Shown piece by piece: positions 50,286-60,717 of a DNA stretch of 64,000 nucleotides (its first letter is position 1; each line of letters begins with the position of its first letter). Below the pieces are notes generated by a model. The model was not told the origin of the DNA. It searched no databases and saw only the letters and a program-made list of their open reading frames with translations. A program made the translations under genes and the position numbers. Source of the stretch: Candidatus Planktophila sp. (GTDB lineage Bacteria; Actinomycetota; Actinomycetes; Nanopelagicales; Nanopelagicaceae); assembly GCA_009691135.1 (NCBI GenBank), contig SHVF01000001.1, forward strand, positions 33,649 through 97,648. The letters are read 5' to 3'.

Positions 50286-51215
50286 ATGACACTCGCCCCA
50301 GAAATAGTTAAGCAACTTAGCGATCAAAAGGCAGCCGGACTTGCCCAAGTTTGGCAGGCACCTGTTTCGGTAATTCGTGAACAAACACAGGCAAAAGTCG
50401 CTTTTGCCGGACCTGCCGAACCAATTCTTTCAGTGGAAAATCGCTTCATTCCGGGGCTGACCGCTGATCTGCCGGTCCGTATTTATCGCCCTACCGAAGA
50501 TAAGAATTCACCGGCTCTAATTTATTTTCACGGTGGCGGATGGGTCTTAAATTTTCTAGACATCTACGATGCAGCGCTACATCGCTTAGCAAATCAAAGC
50601 GGTTCGGTAATCATCAGCGTTAATTATCAAAAATCACCGGAACACCCCTTCCCAACTCCATTTGATGATTGTTTTGCGACTTTGCAATACGTACAGAGTC
50701 ACGCAGAAGTATTTGGAATAGATGCAAATTTGATTGGCGTCGCAGGCGATAGCGCTGGTGGTAATTTAGCGGCCGCAGTTGCCCTAAAGGCTAGAGATCT
50801 AAATTTAAAAGTTGCCTATCAAATGTTGGTATATCCGTGCACGGCTCGTGATTTCACGACTAAGTCATACATTGAGTATGCAACTGAATATGGGTTAACG
50901 ACGCAAGCGATGCAATGGTTCTGGGATCAATATCTACAAGGAACAGATTTCGATCAAAATCCCTATGCCGTACCTGCGACCGCTAAATCATTTAAGAATC
51001 TGGCTCCCGCAATCATCATTACCGCCCAATATGATCCTTTGATATCTGATTCTGAAGATTACGTGAAGAAGTTGCAGTCAGATGGAGTAGGTGTTGTTTA
51101 TCACGAATTTCCAGGAATGATTCATGGATTTTTTGCCAACGTTGTTGCGACTCCAAGTTCACCACAAGCTATCGATTTTTGTGCTAAGGAAATTAGGAGA
51201 TTACTTTCTAATTGA
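50286..51215 (+). CDS. HSL-type alpha/beta hydrolase (esterase)
   Basis: YFHGGGWVLNFLDIYD, GVAGDSAGGNLAAAVAL. Confidence 0.92.
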   Translation: MTLAPEIVKQLSDQKAAGLAQVWQAPVSVIREQTQAKVAFAGPAEPILSVENRFIPGLTADLPVRIYRPTEDKNSPALIYFHGGGWVLNFLDIYDAALHRLANQSGSVIISVNYQKSPEHPFPTPFDDCFATLQYVQSHAEVFGIDANLIGVAGDSAGGNLAAAVALKARDLNLKVAYQMLVYPCTARDFTTKSYIEYATEYGLTTQAMQWFWDQYLQGTDFDQNPYAVPATAKSFKNLAPAIIITAQYDPLISDSEDYVKKLQSDGVGVVYHEFPGMIHGFFANVVATPSSPQAIDFCAKEIRRLLSN

Positions 51216-51228
51216 GTATATTTCAGTA

Positions 51229-52101
51229 ATGTCACACCGCAATCTGGTTCTCTTTATCTTGGCGGGCTTTCTTTGGGGCATTCCTTACTTATTCATTCGG
51301 GTAGCCGTTGATCCTGAAACTGGTTTCTCCCCCGCAATAGTCGTCTTCATGCGCGTATTCATCGGCGCGCTGATTTTGATTCCGATAGCGCTCCATGACA
51401 AGTCATTCTTCATCGCTATTAAGGGCTGGAAATACATCGCGGTCTATGCTCTTTTTGAAATGGTAATCCCATGGATATTAATTGGAACTGCTGAGCAATC
51501 AATCTCATCTGGTTTGGCAGGATTGCTGGTTGCTTCGGTACCAATCTTTTCTACACTGATTACATCTTGGCATGGTGATAAATCGGTATGGCAACCAAAG
51601 CGATTATTCGGTATTGGAGTTGGATTCTTAGGCGTTTTTCTATTAGTTGGAATTGAAAGTCTTACCGGTTCATCAAATCCAATTGCGATTTTGATGATGC
51701 TGGGTGCCTCATTGGGTTATGCCTACGCTGTTATTTATATAACGCGTAAAATGCCTGGGGTATCTGGCGTGGCAATAAATGGAATCGCTATGGCAATGAC
51801 TGCCATTTTTTATTCTCCAGCGCTATTTCTTCTCTGGCCAGATCGCCCAGTTTCGACGACCGCGATTTATTGTGTCATCGCACTTGGAGTATTTTCAACC
51901 GGTATCGCTTTCGCTATCTTTTTCACCGTTATGGCAGAGATCGGGCCTGCTCGTGCGTCTCTGGTTACTTATATGAATACCGCATTCGCCGTTGTATTAG
52001 GCGTTTTAATATTGAGAGAACCACTGACGATAGGAATCATCGTAGGACTTCCACTGGTGTTAATCGGCTCATTCTTAGCAAGCCGCAAAACTAGCGTTTA
52101 G
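51229..52101 (+). CDS. EamA/DMT family transporter; start at ATG 51229
   Basis: MSHRNLVLFILAGFLWGIPYLFIRVAV; ten-TM pattern; the upstream ORF extension lies inside the esterase gene. Confidence 0.88.
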   Translation: MSHRNLVLFILAGFLWGIPYLFIRVAVDPETGFSPAIVVFMRVFIGALILIPIALHDKSFFIAIKGWKYIAVYALFEMVIPWILIGTAEQSISSGLAGLLVASVPIFSTLITSWHGDKSVWQPKRLFGIGVGFLGVFLLVGIESLTGSSNPIAILMMLGASLGYAYAVIYITRKMPGVSGVAINGIAMAMTAIFYSPALFLLWPDRPVSTTAIYCVIALGVFSTGIAFAIFFTVMAEIGPARASLVTYMNTAFAVVLGVLILREPLTIGIIVGLPLVLIGSFLASRKTSV

Positions 52102-53015
52102 TTTTCGCCAAATCCTAGGCGTTGTAATAACTTAGGATCGCGCTGCCACTCTTTAGAAACTTTAACGTGTAGACCCAGGAAAATTCTCGCTCCAATTTCT
52201 CGTTCGATATCTGCGCGGGCACGCATTCCAATATCTTTTAGACGCTCACCTTTATGGCCCAAAATGATTCCAGTTTGTGAGTCGCGCTCTACGTGAATCG
52301 TGGCATGGATATCAAAGAATGGACGTGAACCAGTTTTTTCGCGCTCGGCCATTTCATCAATTGTGACCATAATCGAATGTGGCAGCTCTTCACGCGCATC
52401 ACGCATAGCCGCCTCACGAATTAACTCGCAGATCACCTGTTCCTGATTTTGGTCGCTAGTCATATCCTCAGGATAGAAAGCATGGCCTATCGGTAGCGCC
52501 TTACCAATTAGTTGCGCCAGCAAATCAATCTGGGAATGAATTGCCGCGGATATTGGGACGATCTCATCCCAAGTAAAACCTTTTGCTAAGTCGTTTACGC
52601 CGACTAAACGCAGAGCCAGTTTCTCTTTGGTAATTAAATCGGTCTTAGTTACCAGCGCAAATTTCTTAGCGCGCGGATGCTTAGCAATTTCTTGCGCTAA
52701 GAAAACATCTCCCGCACCGGATGTCTCATCAGCCGGCAAACACATCATCATAATATCGACTGAGTCCATACTCTCGCCAACAACTGCGTTTAGTCGGTGG
52801 CCGAGCAAAGTCTTTGGTTTGTGAATACCCGGAGTATCAACGAGTACAGCCTGAAACGTTGGCTGATTTACAATGCCACGAATGGCATGACGCGTGGTAT
52901 TTGGGTGTGGAGATGTAATTGAAATTTTACTTCCAACAAGTGCGTTGATGAGAGTTGATTTTCCAGTGTTTGGGCGCCCGACAATTGCGACAAAGCCCGA
53001 ACGGAATTCACTCAT
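52098..53015 (-). CDS. era: GTPase Era
   Basis: VAIVGRPNTGKSTLINALVG, DTPGIHKPKTLLG, TKTD; KH-type C-terminus ERLKDIGMRARADIE. Confidence 0.95.
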   Translation of the reverse strand: MSEFRSGFVAIVGRPNTGKSTLINALVGSKISITSPHPNTTRHAIRGIVNQPTFQAVLVDTPGIHKPKTLLGHRLNAVVGESMDSVDIMMMCLPADETSGAGDVFLAQEIAKHPRAKKFALVTKTDLITKEKLALRLVGVNDLAKGFTWDEIVPISAAIHSQIDLLAQLIGKALPIGHAFYPEDMTSDQNQEQVICELIREAAMRDAREELPHSIMVTIDEMAEREKTGSRPFFDIHATIHVERDSQTGIILGHKGERLKDIGMRARADIEREIGARIFLGLHVKVSKEWQRDPKLLQRLGFGEN

Positions 53016-53047
53016 GCCCTTATTCTCTCACTTGTTGCAGGCATTAC

Positions 53048-53914
53048 CTAAAGCGCGCTGATTAACTCGATTGCATCAGAAACAGAAGTAACAATCTCAG
53101 CAGCGCGTTCACCGATTAAGCGATGACACCCTTCAGATGTCGGTGCGTTAATTGGTCCAGGAATTGCCATCACTGGTCGCAATAGTTCGGCGGCATCGCG
53201 CGCGGTTCGAAGAGAACCAGAACGAAAGGCTGCTTCCACCACCAAGGTCGCCTGAGATAACGCGGCGATAATGCGATTGCGATTTAAGAATCGAACCGGA
53301 ATTGCGTGCGAACCCGGCAAAACTTCTGAGACAAGGGCGCCATTATCTGCGATTTCGGCGAAGAGTCTTACATTGCCCGCGGGATAGGCCACATCAATAC
53401 CCGTTGCAAGAACTGCAACAGTTTGGCCTTCGGCAATTAGCGCGCCTTTATGAGCAGCCGAATCAATTCCGTATGCGCCACCGCTAATGATGTTCCATTC
53501 GCGATCAACGAAGCCCGCAGCGAATTCCCCTGCAATCCGCATCCCGTATGAAGTTGGATTGCGAGTTCCGACAATTGCCAAGCTTCGTTGCGATAAAGCA
53601 GCAACATCACCTTTGACCACCAATCCAATTGGGATAGCAGCAAGATCGTTTAGGGATGTTGGCCACCCATCGGATGAGGGTGTCAAGAAGACTGCCTTTG
53701 AGAGCGAAATCTGCATTTTGATGGCTTTCAAATCAGCCGATCGAGCCTTTGCAATTACTTTTGCGTACTTCCTTATATCGTAACTATCAGAAATTAGGCG
53801 ATCATATACATCTACTGCTCCTTTTTCTTTGATTTCTCTCGACCAGAAAACCTGCCCTCCCTCAATTGCAGAAAATAAAACTAATCGGGCATCGACTTCA
53901 GAAAATACACTCAT
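53048..53914 (-). CDS. dprA: DNA processing protein DprA/Smf
   Basis: LAIVGTRNPTSYGMRIAGEFA, IISGGAYGIDSAAHKGAL, VLATGIDVAYPAGNVRLF. Confidence 0.92.
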   Translation of the reverse strand: MSVFSEVDARLVLFSAIEGGQVFWSREIKEKGAVDVYDRLISDSYDIRKYAKVIAKARSADLKAIKMQISLSKAVFLTPSSDGWPTSLNDLAAIPIGLVVKGDVAALSQRSLAIVGTRNPTSYGMRIAGEFAAGFVDREWNIISGGAYGIDSAAHKGALIAEGQTVAVLATGIDVAYPAGNVRLFAEIADNGALVSEVLPGSHAIPVRFLNRNRIIAALSQATLVVEAAFRSGSLRTARDAAELLRPVMAIPGPINAPTSEGCHRLIGERAAEIVTSVSDAIELISAL

Positions 53915-53975
53915 GAAGCACAGATTAGGTTGCAGCGCCGACAGCTAAAGCCTTATATAAAAGGGGTGTGTGTAA

Positions 53976-54581
53976 TTATTGAAGAAGTAATGCAATATTT
54001 GCGAAAGACCGGCGGTGTTCTATACACGGCCCATACTCTTGTAAGGATTCGGTGTGTACTTTGGTGATATAGCCCTTATGTTTTGCAAACCCATAATTTG
54101 GAAATTGAGTATCGAGTTCACACATAATTCGATCACGAGTTACTTTTGCAATAATTGAAGCAGCGCTAATACACGTAACGACTTGATCGCCTTTCCAAAC
54201 CGCCACATTTGGGATGGCAAGGCCTTCGATCGCATATCCATCAGTCAGCACATAATTTGGAATTACTGATAAGCCCTGCACCGCGCGTCGCATACCATCA
54301 AGATTTGCTGCATGCACGCCACGTTGATCCACTTCTTTTGCAGGAACGATAATTACACTGACCGCTAAGGCAAGATCGATTACTAGATCAAAAAGTTTTT
54401 CGCGCTCAGCCTCTGAGACATCTTTTGAATCGCGAACTCTGGACAATTCAGGTGCAAATGGATCGCTGAGTACAACAGATGCGATAACCAATGGACCGGC
54501 ACATGCTCCGCGTCCGGCTTCATCTACTCCCGCAAGCGGTGATATTCCGGCATCAAGTAGAAGTGACTCAATAACTTTCAT
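53976..54581 (-). CDS. rnhB: Ribonuclease HII
   Basis: LAGVDEAGRGACAGPLV; SAASIIAKVTRDRIM; YGFAKHKGYITKVH. Confidence 0.94.
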   Translation of the reverse strand: MKVIESLLLDAGISPLAGVDEAGRGACAGPLVIASVVLSDPFAPELSRVRDSKDVSEAEREKLFDLVIDLALAVSVIIVPAKEVDQRGVHAANLDGMRRAVQGLSVIPNYVLTDGYAIEGLAIPNVAVWKGDQVVTCISAASIIAKVTRDRIMCELDTQFPNYGFAKHKGYITKVHTESLQEYGPCIEHRRSFANIALLLQ

Positions 54582-54597
54582 ATTCTTGCCGACGTAT

Positions 54598-55251
54598 TTA
54601 CTTCAGAGATGAATACGAGTGAACAATGCCGAGATTCTTAATCGGCCAAATTATACCTACGACTTTGCCGGTTACTTTAGATGTTGGAACCATTCCCTTA
54701 TTTATATCTTCTTGGTGGAAGCGAGAATCAGCACTTGCCGCGCGGTGATCGCCCATTACCCAAATCTTGCCATTGGGAATGATGACGTTAAAATTTGTAT
54801 CGCTGGCTGAGTTTCCAGAGAAGATATATGGCTCTTTAATTTCTACACCGTTTATCATTAATTTTTTATTCTTTGAACAACATTCAATTTTGTCGCCAGC
54901 AATACCAATAGCGCGTTTTACCAAGTATTGCTTGGCTGGATTTGGCAGTACTCCAACGGCAACGAAAGCTTCTTTAACCTTGGCTAAGTATTTATTCTCA
55001 TCTATTTCGTAGTGCTCAGGCAGCCAATTATCTGGATCTCGGAAGACAACAACATCGCCACGTCCAATTGATTTGCCGATAAATGGCAACTTATTTACAG
55101 CCACGCGATCGTTGATCTGAAGCGTGTTCTCCATTGATCCTGATGGAATATAAAAGAACTGCACCAAAAAAGTCTTGATTACAAGTGAGACTGCGAGCGC
55201 AACTATGACAAGGATAGGTAACTCGCGTAAAAGCGAGCCCTTACGTGGCAT
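54598..55251 (-). CDS. lepB: Signal peptidase I
   Basis: YIPSGSMENTLQINDRVAVNKL; VKRAIGIAGDKI; MGDHRAASADSR. Confidence 0.95.
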   Translation of the reverse strand: MPRKGSLLRELPILVIVALAVSLVIKTFLVQFFYIPSGSMENTLQINDRVAVNKLPFIGKSIGRGDVVVFRDPDNWLPEHYEIDENKYLAKVKEAFVAVGVLPNPAKQYLVKRAIGIAGDKIECCSKNKKLMINGVEIKEPYIFSGNSASDTNFNVIIPNGKIWVMGDHRAASADSRFHQEDINKGMVPTSKVTGKVVGIIWPIKNLGIVHSYSSLK

Positions 55252-55265
55252 GGTTAGAGTGTTAC

Positions 55266-55841
55266 TTATTCAGCAGGTTTATTTTCGGCTGCAGGCGTTT
55301 CTTCAACTGCAGCTTCAGATACAACTTCTGCTGTCACATCTTGAGCTGGAACCTCTGCCACCACATCGGCCGTAATCGGTTCGGACACTACTGGAGCTTC
55401 GACAACCGCTTCAGGAGCAGCTGATGCCTCAACAACAACTTCTTCCATGACTTCAGCAACTGGAGTTGAAAGAATTCCATCACCGTAACCTTCGATTCCA
55501 TTTCGCTTTTCGCGAATCTTGGCAGCCTTACCACGTAGGTCACGCAAGTAGTAGAGCTTGGCGCGACGTACATCGCCCTTCTTTACAAGTTCGATCTTTT
55601 CAATAACTGGTGTGTGTACTGGGAAAGTACGTTCTACTCCGACGCCATATGAAACTTTACGGATTGTGAAAGTTTCGCGAACGCCATCGCCCTGACGGCG
55701 AATTACGATTCCTTGGAAGACCTGGATACGGCTCTTGCTACCTTCAATAACGCGAACATGGATTTTTAGTTCATCTCCGGCGCGAAATTGTGGGATGTCG
55801 TGGCGAAGTGACTTCGCATCAACTGCATCAAGAATATTCAT
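55266..55841 (-). CDS. rplS: 50S ribosomal protein L19 with long acidic Val/Ala/Glu/Pro-rich C-terminal extension
   Basis: L19 core [60 protein letters not shown]; about 75-aa acidic tail. Confidence 0.95.
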   Translation of the reverse strand: MNILDAVDAKSLRHDIPQFRAGDELKIHVRVIEGSKSRIQVFQGIVIRRQGDGVRETFTIRKVSYGVGVERTFPVHTPVIEKIELVKKGDVRRAKLYYLRDLRGKAAKIREKRNGIEGYGDGILSTPVAEVMEEVVVEASAAPEAVVEAPVVSEPITADVVAEVPAQDVTAEVVSEAAVEETPAAENKPAE

Positions 55842-55990
55842 CGTATGGTCCTCATCTATTTAATGCTTATTTAAGCCGATTGCAGCGTGGCATTAACTGC
55901 CGCGCAGACTGCGTATCTTGCCACACAAGGGGCGCCCAGCGTAAATCGGCCTCCACCCTCACGCTTACCCCTTCTGCCGGGGCCTGAAAA

Positions 55991-56755
55991 TTACTCGGAC
56001 ATTCCCAAAATCGAGCAGAGTTGAGCATGCAGGCTTGCCCCAGCGACGATCGAAGTTTGTAACGGTGCGCTGCCGTGTTGGGTGAATTTGGCACCGGCTT
56101 CCAGAGCGATCAGACTGCCAGCCGCCCAATCCCATTCTTTCAATCCGGATTCATAAAAACCATCAATTGCTCCCATCGCTACATGGCAGAAATCAACCGC
56201 TGCAGCGCCATTGCGACGAACATCGCGTGCGATAGGAACTATTTTTGCAAGATCTTCTAATTGAGAAAAGCGATTGGCAACATCGTATTGAAATCCAGTT
56301 GAAATTAACGCTCGGTCTAGCTCGATTGGTTCATTGCAGGAAATTTTATATCCATTATAAAAAGCGCCACCGCCACGCATTGCCGTCCATGTTGAGTTTA
56401 TTGTTGGCGCGGTCACGACTCCGACAATTGAACCTTCGCTATCTTTTGCCGCAATTGAAACGTTCCAGCCCGGTAAACCGTAAACGTAATTTACAGTTCC
56501 ATCGAGTGGGTCTATCACCCAGGTAATCCCCGATTTACTTGGTCGTTCCGTACCTTCTTCGCCGATAATTCCGTCATCCGGTCGAGCTGCAAGAATCGCA
56601 TCGACTATGAATTTTTCGGCTGCGACATCCATTTGAGTGGCAATATCGATAGCCGTGGATTTAGATGAAATCTCAAAGGCCGGTGGGCGCTTCATTAGTA
56701 GCGCTGCCGCTTGCGCACCTGTTTTTTCTGCCAGTTTTAACAAATCTTGATACAT
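55991..56755 (-). CDS. Inositol monophosphatase family protein
   Basis: IIGEEGTERPSKSGITWVIDPLDGTVNYVYGLPGWNVSIA; KEWDWAAGSLIALEAG. Confidence 0.93.
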   Translation of the reverse strand: MYQDLLKLAEKTGAQAAALLMKRPPAFEISSKSTAIDIATQMDVAAEKFIVDAILAARPDDGIIGEEGTERPSKSGITWVIDPLDGTVNYVYGLPGWNVSIAAKDSEGSIVGVVTAPTINSTWTAMRGGGAFYNGYKISCNEPIELDRALISTGFQYDVANRFSQLEDLAKIVPIARDVRRNGAAAVDFCHVAMGAIDGFYESGLKEWDWAAGSLIALEAGAKFTQHGSAPLQTSIVAGASLHAQLCSILGMSE

Positions 56756-56815
56756 AGTTGCAGTCTAGGGCTCAACTTCTCCAAATTTCCTACTTGATCA
56801 GTTATTCTCACACCT

Positions 56816-57724
56816 ATGACTGAGCTACGCCTGACCGGCAAAACCCCAGATGGGGTGCACCTTGCGCTCACAGATCAAAACGGTGTCGAATTTTCTCTGC
56901 GCATTAGTGACATTCTGCGCGCCACCGTAAATCAACTGCGCCTTACCGCTGTTCCAGTTCGCGATGAAAATGAAACGATGAGTGTTAAAGAGATGCAACG
57001 CCGTCTGCGCGCTGGCGAAACTATGGATTCAATAGCACGCGAGGGAAATATCTCGGTAGAAAAAGTTGAACGTTTTGCTGGCCCTATTTTGCAAGAGCGA
57101 ATTTTTATTATTGATCAGGTACATGGTTTATCCCCTCGTCGCGAAGGTAAAGATGGCAGTCGTGATAACTTAACTTTTATTGAATTAGTGATTTCAAAGT
57201 TAGCACCGCGCGGAGTTGACATTGATGCACTCAATTGGAGTACTTGGCGCCTAGAAGATGGCACATGGACGATCGAACTTCATTATCCAAACCGCGATAA
57301 CTCAGGCGTTGCGCAATTTAGTTATGACGGAAAACGTCGCAGTATTTCTGCACTTGATGAGAACGCATCATGGATTATGGGTGAAGAAGCACCTGCTCGA
57401 CGTATTGAACCTGGACTTATTTACTCACAGCCAAAACATCCTTCACGAGCTAGCGCTCCAACAGAAGCACGTGAACCGATCCGAATCGATAGCGCGCCAA
57501 TACGCAGCGTTGCATCATCACTTGATGATCTTCCCGATAACGATCCAACTGATGAAGAATTTGAAGCACAAATAACCCGTGAGACTCCACGCTTGGTTTC
57601 TATTCGCGAGACTCCAGCACCTGCAGATAAGGCTGATGGAATTACCGCGCGCGCCAAGGTTCCATCATGGGATGAAATTATGTTTGGACAGAAGCCAACA
57701 GATGAAAGTAAACCTGAAAACTAA
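56816..57724 (+). CDS. sepH: SepH-like septation protein (DUF3071)
   Basis: N-terminal DUF3071-like MTELRLTGKTPDGVHLALTDQNGVEFSLRISDILRATV; variable C-terminal tail. Confidence 0.85.
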   Translation: MTELRLTGKTPDGVHLALTDQNGVEFSLRISDILRATVNQLRLTAVPVRDENETMSVKEMQRRLRAGETMDSIAREGNISVEKVERFAGPILQERIFIIDQVHGLSPRREGKDGSRDNLTFIELVISKLAPRGVDIDALNWSTWRLEDGTWTIELHYPNRDNSGVAQFSYDGKRRSISALDENASWIMGEEAPARRIEPGLIYSQPKHPSRASAPTEAREPIRIDSAPIRSVASSLDDLPDNDPTDEEFEAQITRETPRLVSIRETPAPADKADGITARAKVPSWDEIMFGQKPTDESKPEN

Positions 57725-58824
57725 TTAACGACTGCAGTTAAAAGCGGCACATAGCTTTCTATATCAGTATCTCCCCCATGATGGCCCACCATGGAACTTT
57801 CCTGATTTTCTCGTTCGGCGTCAATCAAAATTAAATCACCTTGTGCGATTACAACTATGTCACCAATGCGATCGGATGCATCCGCACTAACTTCGCCACC
57901 GAAGAGACCGGAATTCTTTGCCTCTTCTCGGGTATGGACAATTGCTTTTGCACCCAAGAATTCACGCCAACGTTGTGCGCTCTCTTGAATTGCAGTTGCG
58001 CTTGCCCCATCTCTTAGATATAAATGCCGAGCGCGTGGTTCGCCCGCAATCGTTGCGATATCTGTGGCTAAATCATTATCTCGGCCAATCACAATTTTTT
58101 CACCGACATTGATCATTCCGTGATCAGCCGTTAACCAGAGCCTTGATTGACGTGGCAGTTGCTGCAATAATTTTGCAACTAATTGGTCGATAGCAGTAAG
58201 AGCCGCTAACCATTTATCAGATCCCACGCCATCACTGTGTCCTGCAACATCTAAATCATTTACATATAGATAGACAAAGGCTGGCGTAGTTTTCAACGCT
58301 TGCACTGTCTCTATAACTAAATCTGCATGGGTATTAGCGCCCTTGTACTGCGCGCCACGAAATACTGCACGCGTAAAACCAGAGTCTTCATAACGCTTTG
58401 CTGCAACATGTGTGACATTTATATTCTTCGCTGCTGCGCGCTCAAAGAGTGTTGGGATCGGCTGCCAAATTACTGGGTCTACACGTTCATCCCATCGCAG
58501 CGAATTTAAGATTCGTCCCCCACTTCGCGGTACTTGAACTGTATATCCCAGCATTCCGTGTTCGCCAGGATTTACGCCAGTTGTAAGCGTTGCCAGACTT
58601 GTTGCAGTCGTTGATGGAAATGAAGTTTTAACAGCGCCATGTCTAATTAAAGATGTCATCGTCGGAATGTAAGACGCATATTTAGCGACCACATCTGCGC
58701 CCAGTCCATCAATTAAGAAAAGTAGCTCGCGTCCAGCTGGGCTTGGTCCGCATTGAATTTGATCGATCAAGTCGGCTAACCCCAGACTGGCAAAGAGCGA
58801 TGGAGTGATTTGCGAAAGTTGCAC
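57721..58824 (-). CDS. Alkaline phosphatase superfamily / type I phosphodiesterase-nucleotide pyrophosphatase
   Basis: FLIDGLGADVVAKYA, SFPSTTATSLATLTTGVNPGEHGMLGY, WLTADHGMINV. Confidence 0.9.
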   Translation of the reverse strand: MQLSQITPSLFASLGLADLIDQIQCGPSPAGRELLFLIDGLGADVVAKYASYIPTMTSLIRHGAVKTSFPSTTATSLATLTTGVNPGEHGMLGYTVQVPRSGGRILNSLRWDERVDPVIWQPIPTLFERAAAKNINVTHVAAKRYEDSGFTRAVFRGAQYKGANTHADLVIETVQALKTTPAFVYLYVNDLDVAGHSDGVGSDKWLAALTAIDQLVAKLLQQLPRQSRLWLTADHGMINVGEKIVIGRDNDLATDIATIAGEPRARHLYLRDGASATAIQESAQRWREFLGAKAIVHTREEAKNSGLFGGEVSADASDRIGDIVVIAQGDLILIDAERENQESSMVGHHGGDTDIESYVPLLTAVVN

Positions 58825-58856
58825 GGAGTTATCTTCTCATGGGTAAGGTTGGGGTT

Positions 58857-59771
58857 ATGAACCACCGTATGCCATTTACACCATCGCCAGAAGTTGCTGC
58901 CGCACTTGCAGAAGGTCGCCCGATCGTCGCACTTGAATCCACGATCATCAGCCATGGTTTACCTCGGCCTCAAAATCTAGAAGTGGCTCGCGAAGTTGAA
59001 GATATTGTCCGCGATCACGGCGCTGTGCCCGCAACAATTGCGGTGCTCGATGGCGTTGTTCATGTCGGTTTAACTGATGACCAACTTAAGGAAATCGCCA
59101 ATCGTGACGACATTGCTAAAGCATCTAGTCGCGATCTGGCAATCATTTCTGCAACTGGAAAGTCTGCAGCAACAACTGTTGCGGCAACCTCTCACCTAGC
59201 AGCGTTAGCCGGAATTCGCATCTTTGCAACAGGTGGTTTAGGTGGAGTACATCGCGATGCTACTGAAACTTTCGACGAATCTGCAGATCTGACCGCATTA
59301 TCACAACTAGATATAACTGTTGTATGCGCCGGCGTTAAATCAATTCTTGATGTTGCTGCAACGTTAGAGCGCCTCGAAACTTTGGCGATCGGCGTAGTCG
59401 GATATAGAACAACTTCCTTCCCTGGCTTTTATTTAACGGATTCTGGTTTCACTATCGAGCACAGTGCGCAAAACGCAGCTGAAATTGCCAAAATAATTCG
59501 AACGCGTGAAGCACTGCGTACTAATAAGAGCGCGCTGATTGTGGCAAATCCAGTCAAGCACGAGATGAATCGCAAGCGCCATGATGCCATTCTCAAGAGT
59601 GGGTTAACGGCTGCTCGCAAGGCCAGAATTACTGGTAAGGCAGTTACTCCATTCTTGCTAGAGCATTTCCACACCACCAGCCAAGGCGAATCACTTTCAG
59701 TCAATATAGAAATAATCAAATCTAACTCGGCACTTGCCGCAGATATTGCAGTTGCGAAGCAACACCACTAA
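58857..59771 (+). CDS. psuG: Pseudouridine-5'-phosphate glycosidase
   Basis: GRPIVALESTIISHGLPRPQNLEVAREVE, ATGGLGGVHRDATETFDESADL. Confidence 0.95.
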   Translation: MNHRMPFTPSPEVAAALAEGRPIVALESTIISHGLPRPQNLEVAREVEDIVRDHGAVPATIAVLDGVVHVGLTDDQLKEIANRDDIAKASSRDLAIISATGKSAATTVAATSHLAALAGIRIFATGGLGGVHRDATETFDESADLTALSQLDITVVCAGVKSILDVAATLERLETLAIGVVGYRTTSFPGFYLTDSGFTIEHSAQNAAEIAKIIRTREALRTNKSALIVANPVKHEMNRKRHDAILKSGLTAARKARITGKAVTPFLLEHFHTTSQGESLSVNIEIIKSNSALAADIAVAKQHH

Positions 59772-59786
59772 ACAAAAGGAAAATGG

Positions 59787-60692
59787 ATGTCAATACAAGT
59801 ACTTTGTATCGGTGATGTGATGCTCGATGTCATAGTCCGCATAGATGTTGCACCAGAGAAAATTAACTACGGCAGTGATACTACAAGTCGCATTAGCACC
59901 GGCAGCGGTGGCGCTGCAGGTAATGTGGCTGCTTGGCTGACCCGCACTGATGCGCGCAGCACAATCATTTGCCACGTCGGCGGTGACCCTGCAGGTGCGA
60001 CGATCGTTGCCGACTTCGATGCCTTGGGGGTTGAACACGGAGAACTAGTTATTTCAGGTCAAGCATCAGGCGTAGTTATCATCTTGGTTGATTCATCAGG
60101 CGAACGAACCATGTTTCCCGAAAAGGGTGCAAACTCCAGTTTGACTATCTCTGATTTACCAGAGCTATCGAAATTTCAAGCAGTCTACATTTCTGGATAT
60201 GCACTTTTAAATCCTTTAGCTCGCCCAGGTGTGTTGGCGATGATTGAAAAAATCAAGGCAGATAACATCACTATTTATTTCGATCCCGCTTCGGTTGGCA
60301 CGATGAAAGATGTATCCGATACCGAAATGCATCAATGGTTCTCACTGATGAATGTTCTTCTCTTAAATGAAGAAGAGTCCATATATCTAACGGGATCGGT
60401 AGATATGGAGCGTGCCTTAGATTATTTGTTGGATTACTCTGAAGTCGTGGTGATCAAACGCGGATCATTGGGCGCAATTGCCAAGACGCGTGGTTTTGAT
60501 TCAATTAGCGTCCCCGCAGTTCCTGCATCTGTGGTGGATACAACTGGGGCTGGCGATAGTTTTGCAGCGGGATTTATTGCAACTTATGCCAGAAGTCACG
60601 ACTTAACTGCTGCCCTGACATCAGGAACGCAATTAGCAGCCGGATGTGTTGCAATCGTTGGTGGCAGACCGCGTGTAGGTACCGCGATTTAG
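59787..60692 (+). CDS. PfkB family carbohydrate kinase, probable pseudouridine kinase
   Basis: GGAAGNVAAWLTR; VDTTGAGDSFAAGFIATYA; directly downstream of psuG. Confidence 0.9.
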   Translation: MSIQVLCIGDVMLDVIVRIDVAPEKINYGSDTTSRISTGSGGAAGNVAAWLTRTDARSTIICHVGGDPAGATIVADFDALGVEHGELVISGQASGVVIILVDSSGERTMFPEKGANSSLTISDLPELSKFQAVYISGYALLNPLARPGVLAMIEKIKADNITIYFDPASVGTMKDVSDTEMHQWFSLMNVLLLNEEESIYLTGSVDMERALDYLLDYSEVVVIKRGSLGAIAKTRGFDSISVPAVPASVVDTTGAGDSFAAGFIATYARSHDLTAALTSGTQLAAGCVAIVGGRPRVGTAI

Positions 60693-60717
60693 CCATTTAA
60701 CTTGGCAGAATGCGAGC

